Below are positions 26,330 to 34,997 of a DNA stretch of 64,000 nucleotides, piece after piece. Where the stretch lies: contig CALDUT010000009.1 of NCBI GenBank assembly GCA_937924775.1, positions 124,001 through 188,000 of the forward strand. The letters run 5' to 3'. The DNA comes from an uncultured Gemmata sp. GTDB taxonomy: Bacteria; Planctomycetota; Planctomycetia; Gemmatales; Gemmataceae. Positions within the stretch are counted from its first letter, which is position 1, and each line of letters starts with the position of its first letter. Under the pieces are notes generated by a model that saw only the letters and a list, made by a program, of their open reading frames with translations, searched no databases and was not told the origin of the DNA. The translations under genes and the position numbers were made by a program.

Positions 26330-26959
26330 TCAGCACTTGCGGATAACGCCGGCCAACACCCCCAAGATGTGTACGTCTTCTCGCGACGGATCAACGACGA
26401 TCGGTTCCATCGAGCTATTCATCGGTTGCAATTGGATTTCATTCTTCTTCTTGTAATATTTTTTGAGAGTCATCGCCTTATCCACCATCGCGACAACCTT
26501 TTCCCCGTTTTCGCAGGTTTCCTTTTTGCGAATCACGACATAATCGCCATCAGCGATGTGGCCATCGACCATCGAATTGCCACGAACCTTCACCACGAAC
26601 AGATCGTCGCCACTGAAGAGGTCGCGGAGTTCGAGTCGTTCGTTATCTTCGATGGTTTCGATGGCTTTACCCGCGGCCACGACGCCTTTGAGCGGCAGGC
26701 TGAAGCCACCTGAAGTGACCCCGGGAATGGTGATGCCGCGGGCCTGCGCCCGGTGCTTGTTTTTATGCTTTTGCACGCGGTGGATGTAACCTTTGCTTTC
26801 CAACGCTTTGAGATGGCACATCACCCCGTTGGGCGAGGAAATGCCGAATTCGCTGCAAATATCACGAATCGCCGGCGGGAACCCCTGCGTTTGGATGTGT
26901 TTGATGATGTAATTGTAGATGGCTTGCTGTTTTTTGGTCAGCGGTGGACGTTCAACCAT
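26330..26959 (-). CDS. lexA: LexA SOS repressor
   Basis: 209 residues. The N-terminal winged helix reads LTKKQQAIYNYIIKHIQTQG, then FPPAIRDICSEFGISSPNGV. The C-terminal S24 self-cleavage domain has the cleavage site Ala96-Gly97 (VVAAGKAIE), the nucleophile Ser129 (RGNSMVDGHIADGDYVVIRK) and the general base Lys166 (VVAMVDKAMTLKKYYK). All autocleavage residues are intact. It represses DNA-damage genes until RecA filaments trigger self-cleavage. The promoter upstream contains a GAAC-N4-GTTA site, consistent with autoregulation. Confidence 0.97.
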   Translation of the reverse strand: MVERPPLTKKQQAIYNYIIKHIQTQGFPPAIRDICSEFGISSPNGVMCHLKALESKGYIHRVQKHKNKHRAQARGITIPGVTSGGFSLPLKGVVAAGKAIETIEDNERLELRDLFSGDDLFVVKVRGNSMVDGHIADGDYVVIRKKETCENGEKVVAMVDKAMTLKKYYKKKNEIQLQPMNSSMEPIVVDPSREDVHILGVLAGVIRKC

Positions 26960-27082
26960 GGCAACCCCCCATAAAGAAATAGATTCGCAACGGTCAGAAG
27001 GCGAAGTGGAACGAGGAAGGCATCAGGAGAGGCATTTCTTCACCTAGACCCTACTCATTTCCACTCGTTCAGCATGTATGCA

Positions 27083-27111
27083 AGTATAATTAACAACTGT
27101 TCACAAGTAAA
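27083..27111 (-). promoter_or_regulatory. lexA promoter with LexA-type operator in the spacer
   Basis: On the minus strand TTTACT (-35, 27106-27111) and TATACT (-10, 27083-27088) are exactly 17 bp apart. The spacer holds GAACAGTTGTTA (27091-27102), which differs by one base from the GAAC-N4-GTTC SOS box known from Gram-positive bacteria. The leader to the lexA ATG is about 115 bases. Confidence 0.6.
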
Positions 27112-27157
27112 GAGAAAAATAGCCATTTTTTCCAAATCGCGATAAACTCGCCGCACA

Positions 27158-28237
27158 GTGACGATGGATCGCCCAGTATTGTGTCTACGGTGTCTTGTGG
27201 AACGCCCTACCCCCCTGTGGTTTGCTGAGTCTTTGGCCGAGCTGTTAGCGAATAGGGATTTGCCAGCGTCGCGTGTGACCCAGGCGGTTCGCGAGCTGGT
27301 GGCCGGTCGCGTCGATGAGGCTCGGGCGGCGGCATTCCTGACCGCATTGCGCATGAAAGGCGAAACTGCCGAGGAAATCGCCGCCGCGGCCCGCGTCCTC
27401 CGCGAGCAGATGGTACGTTTGGTCCCTGTGTCAGGGCCTGTACTAGACACCTGCGGGACAGGTGGTGATGACAGTGGCTCGTTCAACATCAGTACCGCGG
27501 CGGCCCTCGTCGCCTGCGCCGCGGGTGTCCCGGTGGTCAAGCACGGGGGCCGCGCCGTCTCGAGCAAATCCGGCAGCGCCGATGTCCTGCGCGAATTGGG
27601 CGTGCCCATTGAAGCGGGGCCCGAGTGGGCGCAAAAATGCCTCGACCGCATCGGTTTTGCCTTCTGTTATGCTCCCCATTTCCATCGCGGCATGGCCCAT
27701 GTAGCCGAATTACGCCGCAAATTGGGCATTCGCACCCTCTTCAACCTGCTCGGCCCGCTCGCGAACCCAGCCAGCGCCCCCTACCAACTGCTCGGTGTGG
27801 GGAAACCAGAACTCCTGGATCCGCTCGCCGGGGCCGTGGCGCAGTTGGGTATTCGGCAGGCCGTTTTAGTGTGTAGCCACGATGGATTGGATGAAGTCAG
27901 CCTTGCCGCCCCCACCGAGGTGCGTATCGTTCGAGGCCATGAATACGAAAGCACGCAATGGCAACCCCGGGATTTCGGCTTACCCAGTGTGCCCATCGCG
28001 GCTATCCGGGCCACCGATGCAGCCGAAAGTGCCGCGATCATCCGTTCCGTGATCTCCGGTGCCGATAGTCCCGCGCGACGAATCGTGCTGGCGAACACCG
28101 CCGCCGCACTGTGGACAGCCGAAGCTGTGCGCACCCTCAAGGAAGGCGTTGCGAAGGCAGAAGCCGCTTTGGCTAGCGGCCGGCCTTGCGCCGTTTTGAC
28201 AGCCCTCACCCAGCTCGAAAATTCGAACAATGCTTAA
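27158..28237 (+). CDS. trpD: Anthranilate phosphoribosyltransferase
   Basis: Transfers phosphoribosyl from PRPP to anthranilate in tryptophan synthesis. About 345-359 residues depending on start: GTG at 27158, ATG at 27164 or GTG at 27197. Diagnostic stretches are GPVLDTCGTGGDDSGSFNIS (PRPP/Mg loop), GVPVVKHGGRAVSSKSGSAD, FCYAPHFHRGM and RTLFNLLGPLANPASAPYQL. Other trp genes are absent nearby. It is divergent from lexA and about 1 kb from kynU-kmo, so anthranilate from kynureninase could in principle be re-used, but separate transcription units are indicated. The identification is secure, the start is not. Confidence 0.95.
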   Translation: MTMDRPVLCLRCLVERPTPLWFAESLAELLANRDLPASRVTQAVRELVAGRVDEARAAAFLTALRMKGETAEEIAAAARVLREQMVRLVPVSGPVLDTCGTGGDDSGSFNISTAAALVACAAGVPVVKHGGRAVSSKSGSADVLRELGVPIEAGPEWAQKCLDRIGFAFCYAPHFHRGMAHVAELRRKLGIRTLFNLLGPLANPASAPYQLLGVGKPELLDPLAGAVAQLGIRQAVLVCSHDGLDEVSLAAPTEVRIVRGHEYESTQWQPRDFGLPSVPIAAIRATDAAESAAIIRSVISGADSPARRIVLANTAAALWTAEAVRTLKEGVAKAEAALASGRPCAVLTALTQLENSNNA

Positions 28238-28310
28238 ATCGCAACTCTAGCACCGGTGCGTGAGCTTGTCCGGATGGATCCTCTCAACAAACTCCGGGGC
28301 CTGGCCCTCC

Positions 28311-28730
28311 TTAACTACCATTGTGACGCGGCAGTTCCACGTTCTCTGACATTTCGAGCGAGGCATGCCTGATCCGCGCTTGTCGGCGGGACAAGCGGTA
28401 GCCGGCCAAGGCTGCTAAACCGACCAATCCGCTGATCACCGTAGCCGGTTCAGGAATCGTATTCGACGAGGGTGGGTTGATCGGCGGCTCCACCACCACG
28501 GGGGGGACAATGGGTGGATCAACGACCACCGGAGGAACCACGGGCGGTTCGACCACCACCGGCGGTGAAGCCAGCGGCGGTACGACCACCACCGGCGGGC
28601 TGATCGGCCACAACGGCGGGAAGAACGCGGCCGCCGAAGGCGCGTAAACCACAAACGGAGCCACAGTGAACGTCCAGGTAACAGCCGGCAATACTTTCTT
28701 CCATTTCTTCCGCAAATACCGCCGTGCCAT
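28311..28730 (-). CDS. Small proline/valine-rich exported protein with PEP-CTERM sorting signal
   Basis: 139 residues. A basic start (MARRYLRKKWKKVLP) leads into a signal helix (AVTWTFTVAPFVVYAPSAAA). The middle consists of degenerate PPVVV(D/E)PP repeats. The C-terminus is a textbook PEP-CTERM signal: IPEPATVISGLVGLAALAGY then RLSRRQ, i.e. Pro-Glu-Pro, a membrane helix and a basic tail. Such signals are recognised by exosortase, which releases or anchors proteins to the exopolysaccharide-rich surface. The protein is short, with little besides the repeats, so it is likely a wall or matrix spacer. The exosortase gene is not in this window. Confidence 0.8.
   Translation of the reverse strand: MARRYLRKKWKKVLPAVTWTFTVAPFVVYAPSAAAFFPPLWPISPPVVVVPPLASPPVVVEPPVVPPVVVDPPIVPPVVVEPPINPPSSNTIPEPATVISGLVGLAALAGYRLSRRQARIRHASLEMSENVELPRHNGS
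28484..28605 (-). repeat. Degenerate in-gene repeats encoding PPVVV(D/E)PP
   Basis: Four to five imperfect units of about 30-36 bp (variants of ggcggttcgaccaccaccgg) lie inside the PEP-CTERM gene. They encode the alternating Pro-Pro-Val-Val-Val-Asp/Glu pattern and are likely to vary in number between strains. Confidence 0.7.
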
Positions 28731-29042
28731 GACGGCTCTCCTTACCGGGGTTGTCCGGCTTGTCGTTATTGTGTCGATTGTGTCGCTTTCTTCGGCTTCC
28801 GGCTCAGCCCGGCTTGAGCGCTTGGTGCGGATTCGCCGAAGTCTGCCAATTCCGCAGTACTAGAGAGTCCGTTCAAACCGTCGAAACGGGAGGATTGGGA
28901 CTGAAAGGGGGATCGTAGGGAGGCAGAATCGACTGCATAAGAAATATTGGGCTTTGGCAATAAGCCCCAATGCAGGGGTAGGCCGAAACACACAGATGAC
29001 TTGCCCCGGGCGGCGGAGACTGCCCGCGACGATGTCAGGAGG
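28731..29042. other. Intergenic region upstream of the BBP7 gene
   Basis: About 310 bases with no convincing ORF. A hairpin-forming stretch (ATTGGGCTT near 28947 pairing with AAGCCCcAAT) lies about 90 bp before the BBP7 ATG, and the leader ends in a strong AGGAGG. The hairpin could shape mRNA stability of this abundant-protein type gene. No tRNA or riboswitch fold was recognised. Confidence 0.4.
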
Positions 29043-29052
29043 ACCACATCTC

Positions 29053-30684
29053 ATGCGCCGCATTGTGCTAGGCGGGTTCGCACTGACCCTCAGCGCTTTC
29101 ACACCGCCGTTGTTGGCTCAACAGCCCGCGTCGTCACAGCCGCCGGCCCGGGCGGCACGATTGGGAAAGCCCGTTGCCGTGAGCGAAAATCCTGCCGCAG
29201 CTTCCGGAGCTGTGCCTGGTTCGCCCGCTGCGGATCCGGAAGTCACCCCCGCTGGGCTTTTCCGCAACACACCCGTTCCGGCGCGGCCAGCGTTCGCCCC
29301 GCCGGCGGCTCCTGTCCCCTACGGCACCCCTGTGCCGGTAAGGGTGCAGCCACCGATGAATGCCGCCACAGTGCCCGGCCCGGGGATGAATCCCCCGGGG
29401 ATGAATTCCCCGCCGCTGAGCAATCCGCCCAAAGTTACCGAATCCCGGGATCCCAACGGCCGAATGCCCGACGGATACTATTATGTCCCCACGGTGTTGC
29501 CGGAGGCCCATGCTTGCCCGGAACCGTGCCTGGACGATCCGCTCTACGCACCGCGGTTCGCCTTCTTCGACCGGCTGCCGGGACTGGGCCGCAATTGGAT
29601 TTCCGCGGAACTGCTCCTGTGGTGGAACCGCAGTATGTCCATCCCGGCGCTGATTACCACCAGTTCTCCCCCATTCAATGGCATTGTCGGTCGCGGTGAT
29701 ACGCAAGTGCTATTGGGCGGGTCGTTTGGGGATACGTTCCATGCCGGTGGCCGTGTGGGCGGAGGACATTGGTTTGGCGTGAATGAATGTCGCGGCTTTG
29801 ATTGGCGGTTGTTCTGGCTTTCGCCATCCCAAGGAACGTACACTGCAGTTTCGATGCCCAACACGGTGCTGGCACGCCCGTTTTTTAACGTGAATCCGAC
29901 TATCAGTGTGCCCAATGTCGGCTTTGGCCCCACCGCCGAGGTGGTTGCCGGGCCGGGGGTGGCTGTTGGTCACATCACGGTATCGACGATGCATACCGCG
30001 TGGGGTGCCGAAGTGAACTACCGCCGATACCTGTGTGGTGATGCCTGCGCGCGGCTGGATGGCCTGGCCGGTTTCCGGTTCTTGGATGTGCGGGAAGAAC
30101 TCCGCATCACCGAAACCTTCAGCCGCATTCCAGGTTCGGATTTCTCGATCGGTATTCCAGCCCTGGCGGGGACCATCACAGATAATTTCCGGGCCACCAA
30201 CCAGTTTTATGGTGGGCAGATTGGGGTCGCCGGAACCCTGCAACGCGGGCGCTGGTCGCTGGATGGCCGCATGACGGTGGCTTTTGGTACCGTGTTCCAG
30301 ACTGCGGAAATCCAGGGGGGCCAAAATCTGATTTTCCCCGATGGCAGCACCCAAGCGGTCGCTGGGGGATTACTGGCCGTCCCGGGAGCGAACATCGGCC
30401 GCTGGACACAATCCCGCTTCGCGGTGTTGCCAGAGTTGACCGTCAATCTCGGTTACGATGTCACCTCGCGATTGAAAGTGTTCCTTGGTTACAATCTGAT
30501 TGGTTTGAGCAGCGTGGTTCGTGCCGGGGACTTGGTCAATCCGAACATCGACGCAGCACGCGTGCCGAACTTGCTGCCGCCGAACACCGCCATGGCGGTT
30601 CTACCGGCTCAACCCACCCCCACATTGAACACCAGCGGTTACTTCATTCAGGGCATCAACTTTGGCTTGATCTACCGGTGGTGA
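29053..30684 (+). CDS. BBP7-family outer-membrane beta-barrel protein (full length)
   Basis: 543 residues from the ATG at 29053, ten bases after AGGAGG (29037-29042). The signal peptide reads RRIVLGGFALTLSAFTPPLL then AQQ. A proline/alanine-rich, disordered stretch of about 130 residues follows (repeats of NPPG/NSPP). The barrel then begins with WISAELLLWWNRSMSIPALI and runs through many amphipathic strands to the terminal strand INFGLIYRW. Aromatic C-terminal residues are typical for BAM recognition. The barrel half aligns with the fragment at 1-600, so these are paralogues. It is probably an abundant outer-membrane protein of unknown function. A hairpin follows 14 bp after the stop. Confidence 0.88.
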   Translation: MRRIVLGGFALTLSAFTPPLLAQQPASSQPPARAARLGKPVAVSENPAAASGAVPGSPAADPEVTPAGLFRNTPVPARPAFAPPAAPVPYGTPVPVRVQPPMNAATVPGPGMNPPGMNSPPLSNPPKVTESRDPNGRMPDGYYYVPTVLPEAHACPEPCLDDPLYAPRFAFFDRLPGLGRNWISAELLLWWNRSMSIPALITTSSPPFNGIVGRGDTQVLLGGSFGDTFHAGGRVGGGHWFGVNECRGFDWRLFWLSPSQGTYTAVSMPNTVLARPFFNVNPTISVPNVGFGPTAEVVAGPGVAVGHITVSTMHTAWGAEVNYRRYLCGDACARLDGLAGFRFLDVREELRITETFSRIPGSDFSIGIPALAGTITDNFRATNQFYGGQIGVAGTLQRGRWSLDGRMTVAFGTVFQTAEIQGGQNLIFPDGSTQAVAGGLLAVPGANIGRWTQSRFAVLPELTVNLGYDVTSRLKVFLGYNLIGLSSVVRAGDLVNPNIDAARVPNLLPPNTAMAVLPAQPTPTLNTSGYFIQGINFGLIYRW

Positions 30685-30697
30685 ACTAATGTGTATA

Positions 30698-30729
30698 GCA
30701 CACCACTGGACGGCTGTTCGGTGGTGTGC
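30698..30729. terminator. Hairpin after the BBP7 gene
   Basis: GCACACCAC (30698-30706) and GTGGTGTGC (30721-30729) form a perfect 9-bp stem with a 14-base loop, 14 bp after the stop codon. There is no T tract. It may terminate or stabilise the upstream mRNA. Confidence 0.5.
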
Positions 30730-31470
30730 GGTATGTGTGTCTATCATTGCTCGCGACATTCCCACGCCATCTGTTCCTAGATCTCCACGGCCTTTTGGAA
30801 GGCTTTCTCGGCTTCCCCTGTTCTTCGGGCTTGATGTCTTTGGCCCGTCCGCGCCAGAGTTGTTGATCACACCAATACACTACTAGCACTGGCTTGGCTG
30901 GCCCGGATGGGTTGATCGGCGACGAGAACATTCACTAGGTTGTTGTGCATTGGGGGGAAGTGCCGAATCGCGAGTCCGGAGCTTGTGTCGAGTGTGATGG
31001 TCCAGTGTAGTTTGCGGTCTTTGTCGTCGGCCGGAATTTTACACAATTCATAATTTTTCTTTTGACAACCAGTTCAACATTGCGCATATCACCTTGTGGA
31101 GTCGCTGTGTGAGGCGGTGCCCTGAACGTTACCTCTTTCACAAGAGCGACTTAGGCTTTCACCTGGATGGGTCCGGGGTTTTGAGTTTCACCTCCCCATG
31201 GCCGTCGCTATACCATCCACGGTGAATTCCCGAGCATGGGCGTACCCATCGGAGATGTACGACCGGCCTGGGGCGATGCCGCGACACCAAGCGAAAAAGT
31301 CGATGGCATCGGTGGCCGTGACACGCTGAACATACACGCGGCCTATCCCGACGCAACTGTCGGCAATGAAGAAGTCGGCCGCCGTTTTAACCACCGCAAC
31401 ATTCCCACGCACGATTTTTTTTCGCGCCGAATTTTTCGCCCCGATACGATCGGGGTGGCGGTGGGAGCGC
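30730..31470. other. Gene-poor stretch, possibly decayed coding DNA
   Basis: No intact gene is visible in about 740 bases, and the composition is less GC-rich than the surroundings. Minus-strand fragments look protein-like: FFAWCRGIAPGRSYISDGYA then HAREFTVDGIA near 31195-31330, and YWCDQQLWRGRAKDIKPEEQ near 30790-30890. Each is cut by stops and frame changes. I could not assign them to a transposase or any other family. This could be the eroded remains of one or two genes or an old insertion. Confidence 0.35.
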
Positions 31471-32397
31471 TCATGTGTAGGCCCGTAGCGTCGCGCGGGT
31501 ATTTTTGAAAGCCCGCACTACGATCACCGGCAGCGATTGGTGAAAACCGGCGCGCTGCTGCGAATTCCACCCCCGTGCCAGAAGGGCAAACGCCGGGCAC
31601 GCGGACAGATCGTAGTGGTGAACCGTGTGTTCGCGCTGGGCGAAGTTGACCAACTGGTTGCTGAAGGCCACCAAGGCGACCAGCGGCCCTTGGTACGATT
31701 CCGCGGCCGGGTCGTGATGCTTGAGAATCACCCGTTCCAGCGGTTCAGGCAATTGATTGTGGAGGGCAAACTGATCGCCGACCGTGCAATGATCCACCCC
31801 AAACAGATCGCGTTCCAAACCGAGGCCCGCCTCGCCCTGCAAATATTCGGGTTGGTAGAGTTCCTCATGAGGGGGGCATTTCACGGTCATGATCAGGCGG
31901 CCAATGTCGTGCAATAGCCCCGCGGTGAATTCGACTCCGCTGAAGCCCAAACCCGCGGCTCGATTGATCTCGCTGGCCAGATTCGCCACGAACAGGGAAT
32001 GGCGTTGAATGGCATCGCACCGTTGTTGGATCGGCGGGGGCGTGGTGCCATACATAGCCCGCAAGCCGATGGCACAGAGGATCTTACTGCATTCGTGCAA
32101 GCCGACGCGCAAAACGGCTTGCTGCAGGTTATCAATCACCTGGCGGCACCCGAACGTCCAATTGTTCGCGCGGCGGAGAATGGCCGCGGCGACCACGGCA
32201 TCACGGCGGATCAAGCCGGCAACTTCATTCATGGAAACGCTGGGATCGTTCACCAGGGCCATGGCGCGCAGGGTGGTTTCTGACAACGCCGGGTACGTCT
32301 CCACCCGGTCCAAGTCCTTCAAAACCACCCGGCGGATCGCGACCAAACGCGAAAGTGTGGACTTGCTCGGCTGGCGAATCAGCAAAGAGGTGGTCAT
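31471..32397 (-). CDS. HDOD-domain signalling protein
   Basis: About 308 residues from the ATG at 32397; the longer ORF to 32490 adds a hydrophobic stretch without a ribosome-binding site. The HDOD domain is clear: YPALSETTLRAMALVNDPSV, SMNEVAGLIRRDAVVAAAIL, RRANNWTFGCRQVIDNLQQA, VLRVGLHECSKIL, then HSLFVANLASEINRAAGLGF and FTAGLLHDIGRLIM, where HDIG is HD-GYP-like. HDOD proteins are non-enzymatic or weakly related to HD phosphohydrolases and serve as regulatory platforms in motility, cell-cycle or c-di-GMP pathways. The retained HDIG and later HH residues leave a metal site possible. No chemotaxis or GGDEF gene is adjacent. Confidence 0.85.
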   Translation of the reverse strand: MTTSLLIRQPSKSTLSRLVAIRRVVLKDLDRVETYPALSETTLRAMALVNDPSVSMNEVAGLIRRDAVVAAAILRRANNWTFGCRQVIDNLQQAVLRVGLHECSKILCAIGLRAMYGTTPPPIQQRCDAIQRHSLFVANLASEINRAAGLGFSGVEFTAGLLHDIGRLIMTVKCPPHEELYQPEYLQGEAGLGLERDLFGVDHCTVGDQFALHNQLPEPLERVILKHHDPAAESYQGPLVALVAFSNQLVNFAQREHTVHHYDLSACPAFALLARGWNSQQRAGFHQSLPVIVVRAFKNTRATLRAYT

Positions 32398-32732
32398 AAA
32401 GGTAATGGGAAAACTATCAACCAGAAGAAGCCACGATAGGTGAATGTCCAACACTAGAACATTCGTGGATAGTCGGCAAAGCCCCAACACGCCGGGCTTC
32501 CCAAAATCGTGAGAATTCCGGTGAACCAGGAAATGTGCGGTCCGCCCTAGCTGAAAAGGCTTGGGGAAAAGGAGCTATTATGTATGGTGATTGAGAAAAA
32601 TTTCACCAAAGACGCAAAAGCTACAAGATGGTAATTCTGCGCTGTGGGAGGATGTGTTGGAGTTGGCTTCAGATTGTGAACCGTCAAAGTCGATAAAGAT
32701 TGCGGGTTATTCCGGTAGCGGAGAGAGGCCCG

Positions 32733-33944
32733 ATGGCGCAACGCATCGACCAACGCGAACAGGAACTCGCCTGGCGTGAACGGCAGCTCCACGACGCCCA
32801 ACGGCGTTTAGAAGCCCGCATGGCGCAATTCCAGACCGCGCAATCGGAGTTTCACCTGGCCAGCGCCGCTCTGCGTGATCGTCTGCGTACCGCGTGGGCG
32901 CAGCTGGAAGCCCAGCAGAAACGGCTTGCGGACGAATGGCGGGAAACCAGCCGCTACCATACGGCCCAAGCCGCGGCCCTCCAAGCCCAAGCCGACGAAC
33001 TCGCCGCTCGGCAGAAAGCCGACAACGAACGTCGCACCGCTGTGGAACGCGACCTTCAAGCGCTGCGTCAGGAAGCCGCGGCTCTGGAAGGGCGTATCAC
33101 CCACGCGCGGCAGGTGGTGGAAGAACTCGAACGGCGGCGGGAACAATTGCTGGCCGACATTGTTCTGCCGCAAGCCCTCGAGGAACCGGGGGTGAAGATT
33201 CCTCTCAACCGGGCCGCGGACCGCGATTTGGAGAAGTGGTCCCGCGATCTGGAACGCCGCGAAGAACAACTCCAGCACGACCGAGCCGCCCTGCGAGCCC
33301 GAGCTGCCCATGTTCAGAAGGAGATAGAGGAACTTGCCGACCGGCGACGGATTCTGGCTGAGCAATATGAACAAATCGCCTATGCCCGCCGGCAGTGGCA
33401 AGATGCGGAGCGAAGCACCGTGGCCGAATTGGAACAGCTTGCGCGAACGCTCCGGCAACGCGAAGCCGAACTCGACGCCCGCGAACAACGCCTTCTCCAA
33501 GCCGAGGCTCGCCGTCGGCAGGATGCCTTCGAATTATGGCAACTGCGGTTGCGGCTCGAAGCGTGGCAAGCCCAGATTGTGGCTTATGAAATGCGGTGGC
33601 ACAGCGAACGGGAACGGATCGAAGCCGACTTAGCTCGCCGGGAATGCGAACTCGCCGAACGCCTCGCCCACGCGGACCGTCTGACCCCTTCAGCGAGCAA
33701 CGACACGATTCCCATGGCGTTCCCAGTTCCTGAGGGCATGCCGACCACGCTTCCGCCTGAAGTGGTAGTTCTCCGTCAGGAACTCGAACGCATGGCCGCG
33801 GTCTTGCTGGAGGCCGAACTGCCTGAGCCGCCGGAGGATCAACTCCCCTTCGGCAGTGAAGACCCAGCCACGCCGCGAGTGGCGCCCTATGAACCCGACG
33901 AGGACGAAGTCGTTCTCTTCGATCCACCCTCGAAGGCGGCCTAG
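32733..33944 (+). CDS. Long coiled-coil protein, function unknown
   Basis: About 403 residues from the ATG at 32733, preceded by a GGAGAGAGG purine run. Nearly the whole length up to residue 320 is charged heptad-like helix (QREQELAWRERQLHDAQRRL; EELADRRRILAEQYEQIAYA; REAELDAREQRLLQAEARRR), then a short Ser/Pro-rich hinge and an acidic tail (EPDEDEVVLFDPPSKAA). There is no signal peptide or membrane helix, so it should be cytoplasmic. A filament-forming, scaffold or tether role is plausible; no domain of known activity is present. It is flanked by the HDOD gene (divergent) and the desaturase (convergent). Confidence 0.75.
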   Translation: MAQRIDQREQELAWRERQLHDAQRRLEARMAQFQTAQSEFHLASAALRDRLRTAWAQLEAQQKRLADEWRETSRYHTAQAAALQAQADELAARQKADNERRTAVERDLQALRQEAAALEGRITHARQVVEELERRREQLLADIVLPQALEEPGVKIPLNRAADRDLEKWSRDLERREEQLQHDRAALRARAAHVQKEIEELADRRRILAEQYEQIAYARRQWQDAERSTVAELEQLARTLRQREAELDAREQRLLQAEARRRQDAFELWQLRLRLEAWQAQIVAYEMRWHSERERIEADLARRECELAERLAHADRLTPSASNDTIPMAFPVPEGMPTTLPPEVVVLRQELERMAAVLLEAELPEPPEDQLPFGSEDPATPRVAPYEPDEDEVVLFDPPSKAA

Positions 33945-33995
33945 GCCGATGCTGTAGCTGTATTTGGCAGTCCCTCGCCTCATCGGGTTATCGGG

Positions 33996-34997
33996 TTATT
34001 CCGCCACGGGGGCGGCGGCGGGAGCTTCTCCCCGCATCCGGAGTTCGTGCGCGGAGGGTAAACGGACACGCCACGCCAACCCACACCAGTGCAGAAGGCA
34101 AATCACGCCATAGCTGAAGTCCACTTGCCACCAGCGCAACCCATGCCGGGCCGACGACGGAAATGCATGGTGGTTGTTGTGCCATCCCTCGCCCAACGCC
34201 AAGAGTCCGATCAAGGCATTATTACGGCTTTCATCCCCACTGGCATAGGGCTTTCGCCCCCACAAGTGGCACACGGAATTCACACACCAGGTGACATGAT
34301 GACCGAGCAGAATCCGCACCAATCCGCCCCACACAAACCCGGTGATCGCACCCTGCCAACCGAGAAACGCCCAACCCAGCCCCGCCGGGATCAATAACCC
34401 CAAGATCGCCCACAGCGGAAACAGATCGTTGACCAGCCGCAGCATACGGCTTCGGCGCAGGTCACCGGCGTAGCGGTCAAGACCATCGGGCATGGGGGCA
34501 AACGCCCACCCAATGTGAGCATGCCAGAAACCGCGCAGCAGCCCGCGGAGGCCATCCTCATGCGGGTGCGGGGAGTGCGGGTCGCCGTCCCCATCGCTGT
34601 GCTGATGGTGCAGCCGGTGCCGACCGACCCAATCCAACAGCGGGCCTTGAAACGTCATCGAACCCAGGACGCCCAGGACGAATTCCACAGGCCGACTGGT
34701 TTGAAACGAACGGTGCGTGAACAACCGGTGAAAACCCACCGTAATCCCGGTCATCGTCAGCAAGTACATCCCCAAGCACAAACCGACGTTGATCCACGAA
34801 AACCCCCACACCACCGACAAAACAATCGCCATGACCAAGCCGGCGATCGGCAAGGTCACCCCGAGAAAAGTACCCAGCCATGCGAACAGCCGCCGGCTGA
34901 CGCTATAACGCGGGGCCACGGAGGTTTTCGCAATAATCGGCTCAAGCGGCGGGGAAGCAACAACACGCGGTAACCGCGTCGTAGACAGTGAAGACAA
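33996..34997 (-). CDS. Acyl-CoA/acyl-lipid delta-9-type fatty acid desaturase
   Basis: 333 residues, integral membrane di-iron desaturase. The three histidine boxes are intact: HRLFTHRSF (HxxxxH), GRHRLHHQHSD (HxxHH) and EGWHNNHHAFPSS (HxxHH). Membrane helices include LPIAGLVMAIVLSVVWGFSW, VGLCLGMYLLTMTGITVGFH and LFPLWAILGLLIPAGLGWAF. It belongs to the OLE1/DesC-like branch, which introduces a cis double bond into saturated acyl chains using O2 and an electron donor; no ferredoxin or cytochrome b5 domain is fused. It would adjust membrane fluidity. No partner gene is adjacent. Confidence 0.92.
   Translation of the reverse strand: MSSLSTTRLPRVVASPPLEPIIAKTSVAPRYSVSRRLFAWLGTFLGVTLPIAGLVMAIVLSVVWGFSWINVGLCLGMYLLTMTGITVGFHRLFTHRSFQTSRPVEFVLGVLGSMTFQGPLLDWVGRHRLHHQHSDGDGDPHSPHPHEDGLRGLLRGFWHAHIGWAFAPMPDGLDRYAGDLRRSRMLRLVNDLFPLWAILGLLIPAGLGWAFLGWQGAITGFVWGGLVRILLGHHVTWCVNSVCHLWGRKPYASGDESRNNALIGLLALGEGWHNNHHAFPSSARHGLRWWQVDFSYGVICLLHWCGLAWRVRLPSAHELRMRGEAPAAAPVAE

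Noticed and set aside
28484-28605. CRISPR-like regular repeats
   Set aside because: The units are degenerate, in frame, and encode PPVVV repeats; there are no spacers or cas genes.
30790-30931. Transposase remnant (YWCDQQLWRGRAKDIKPEEQ)
   Set aside because: The fragment feels protein-like but I could not match it to any transposase family, and no terminal inverted repeats or target duplication were found.
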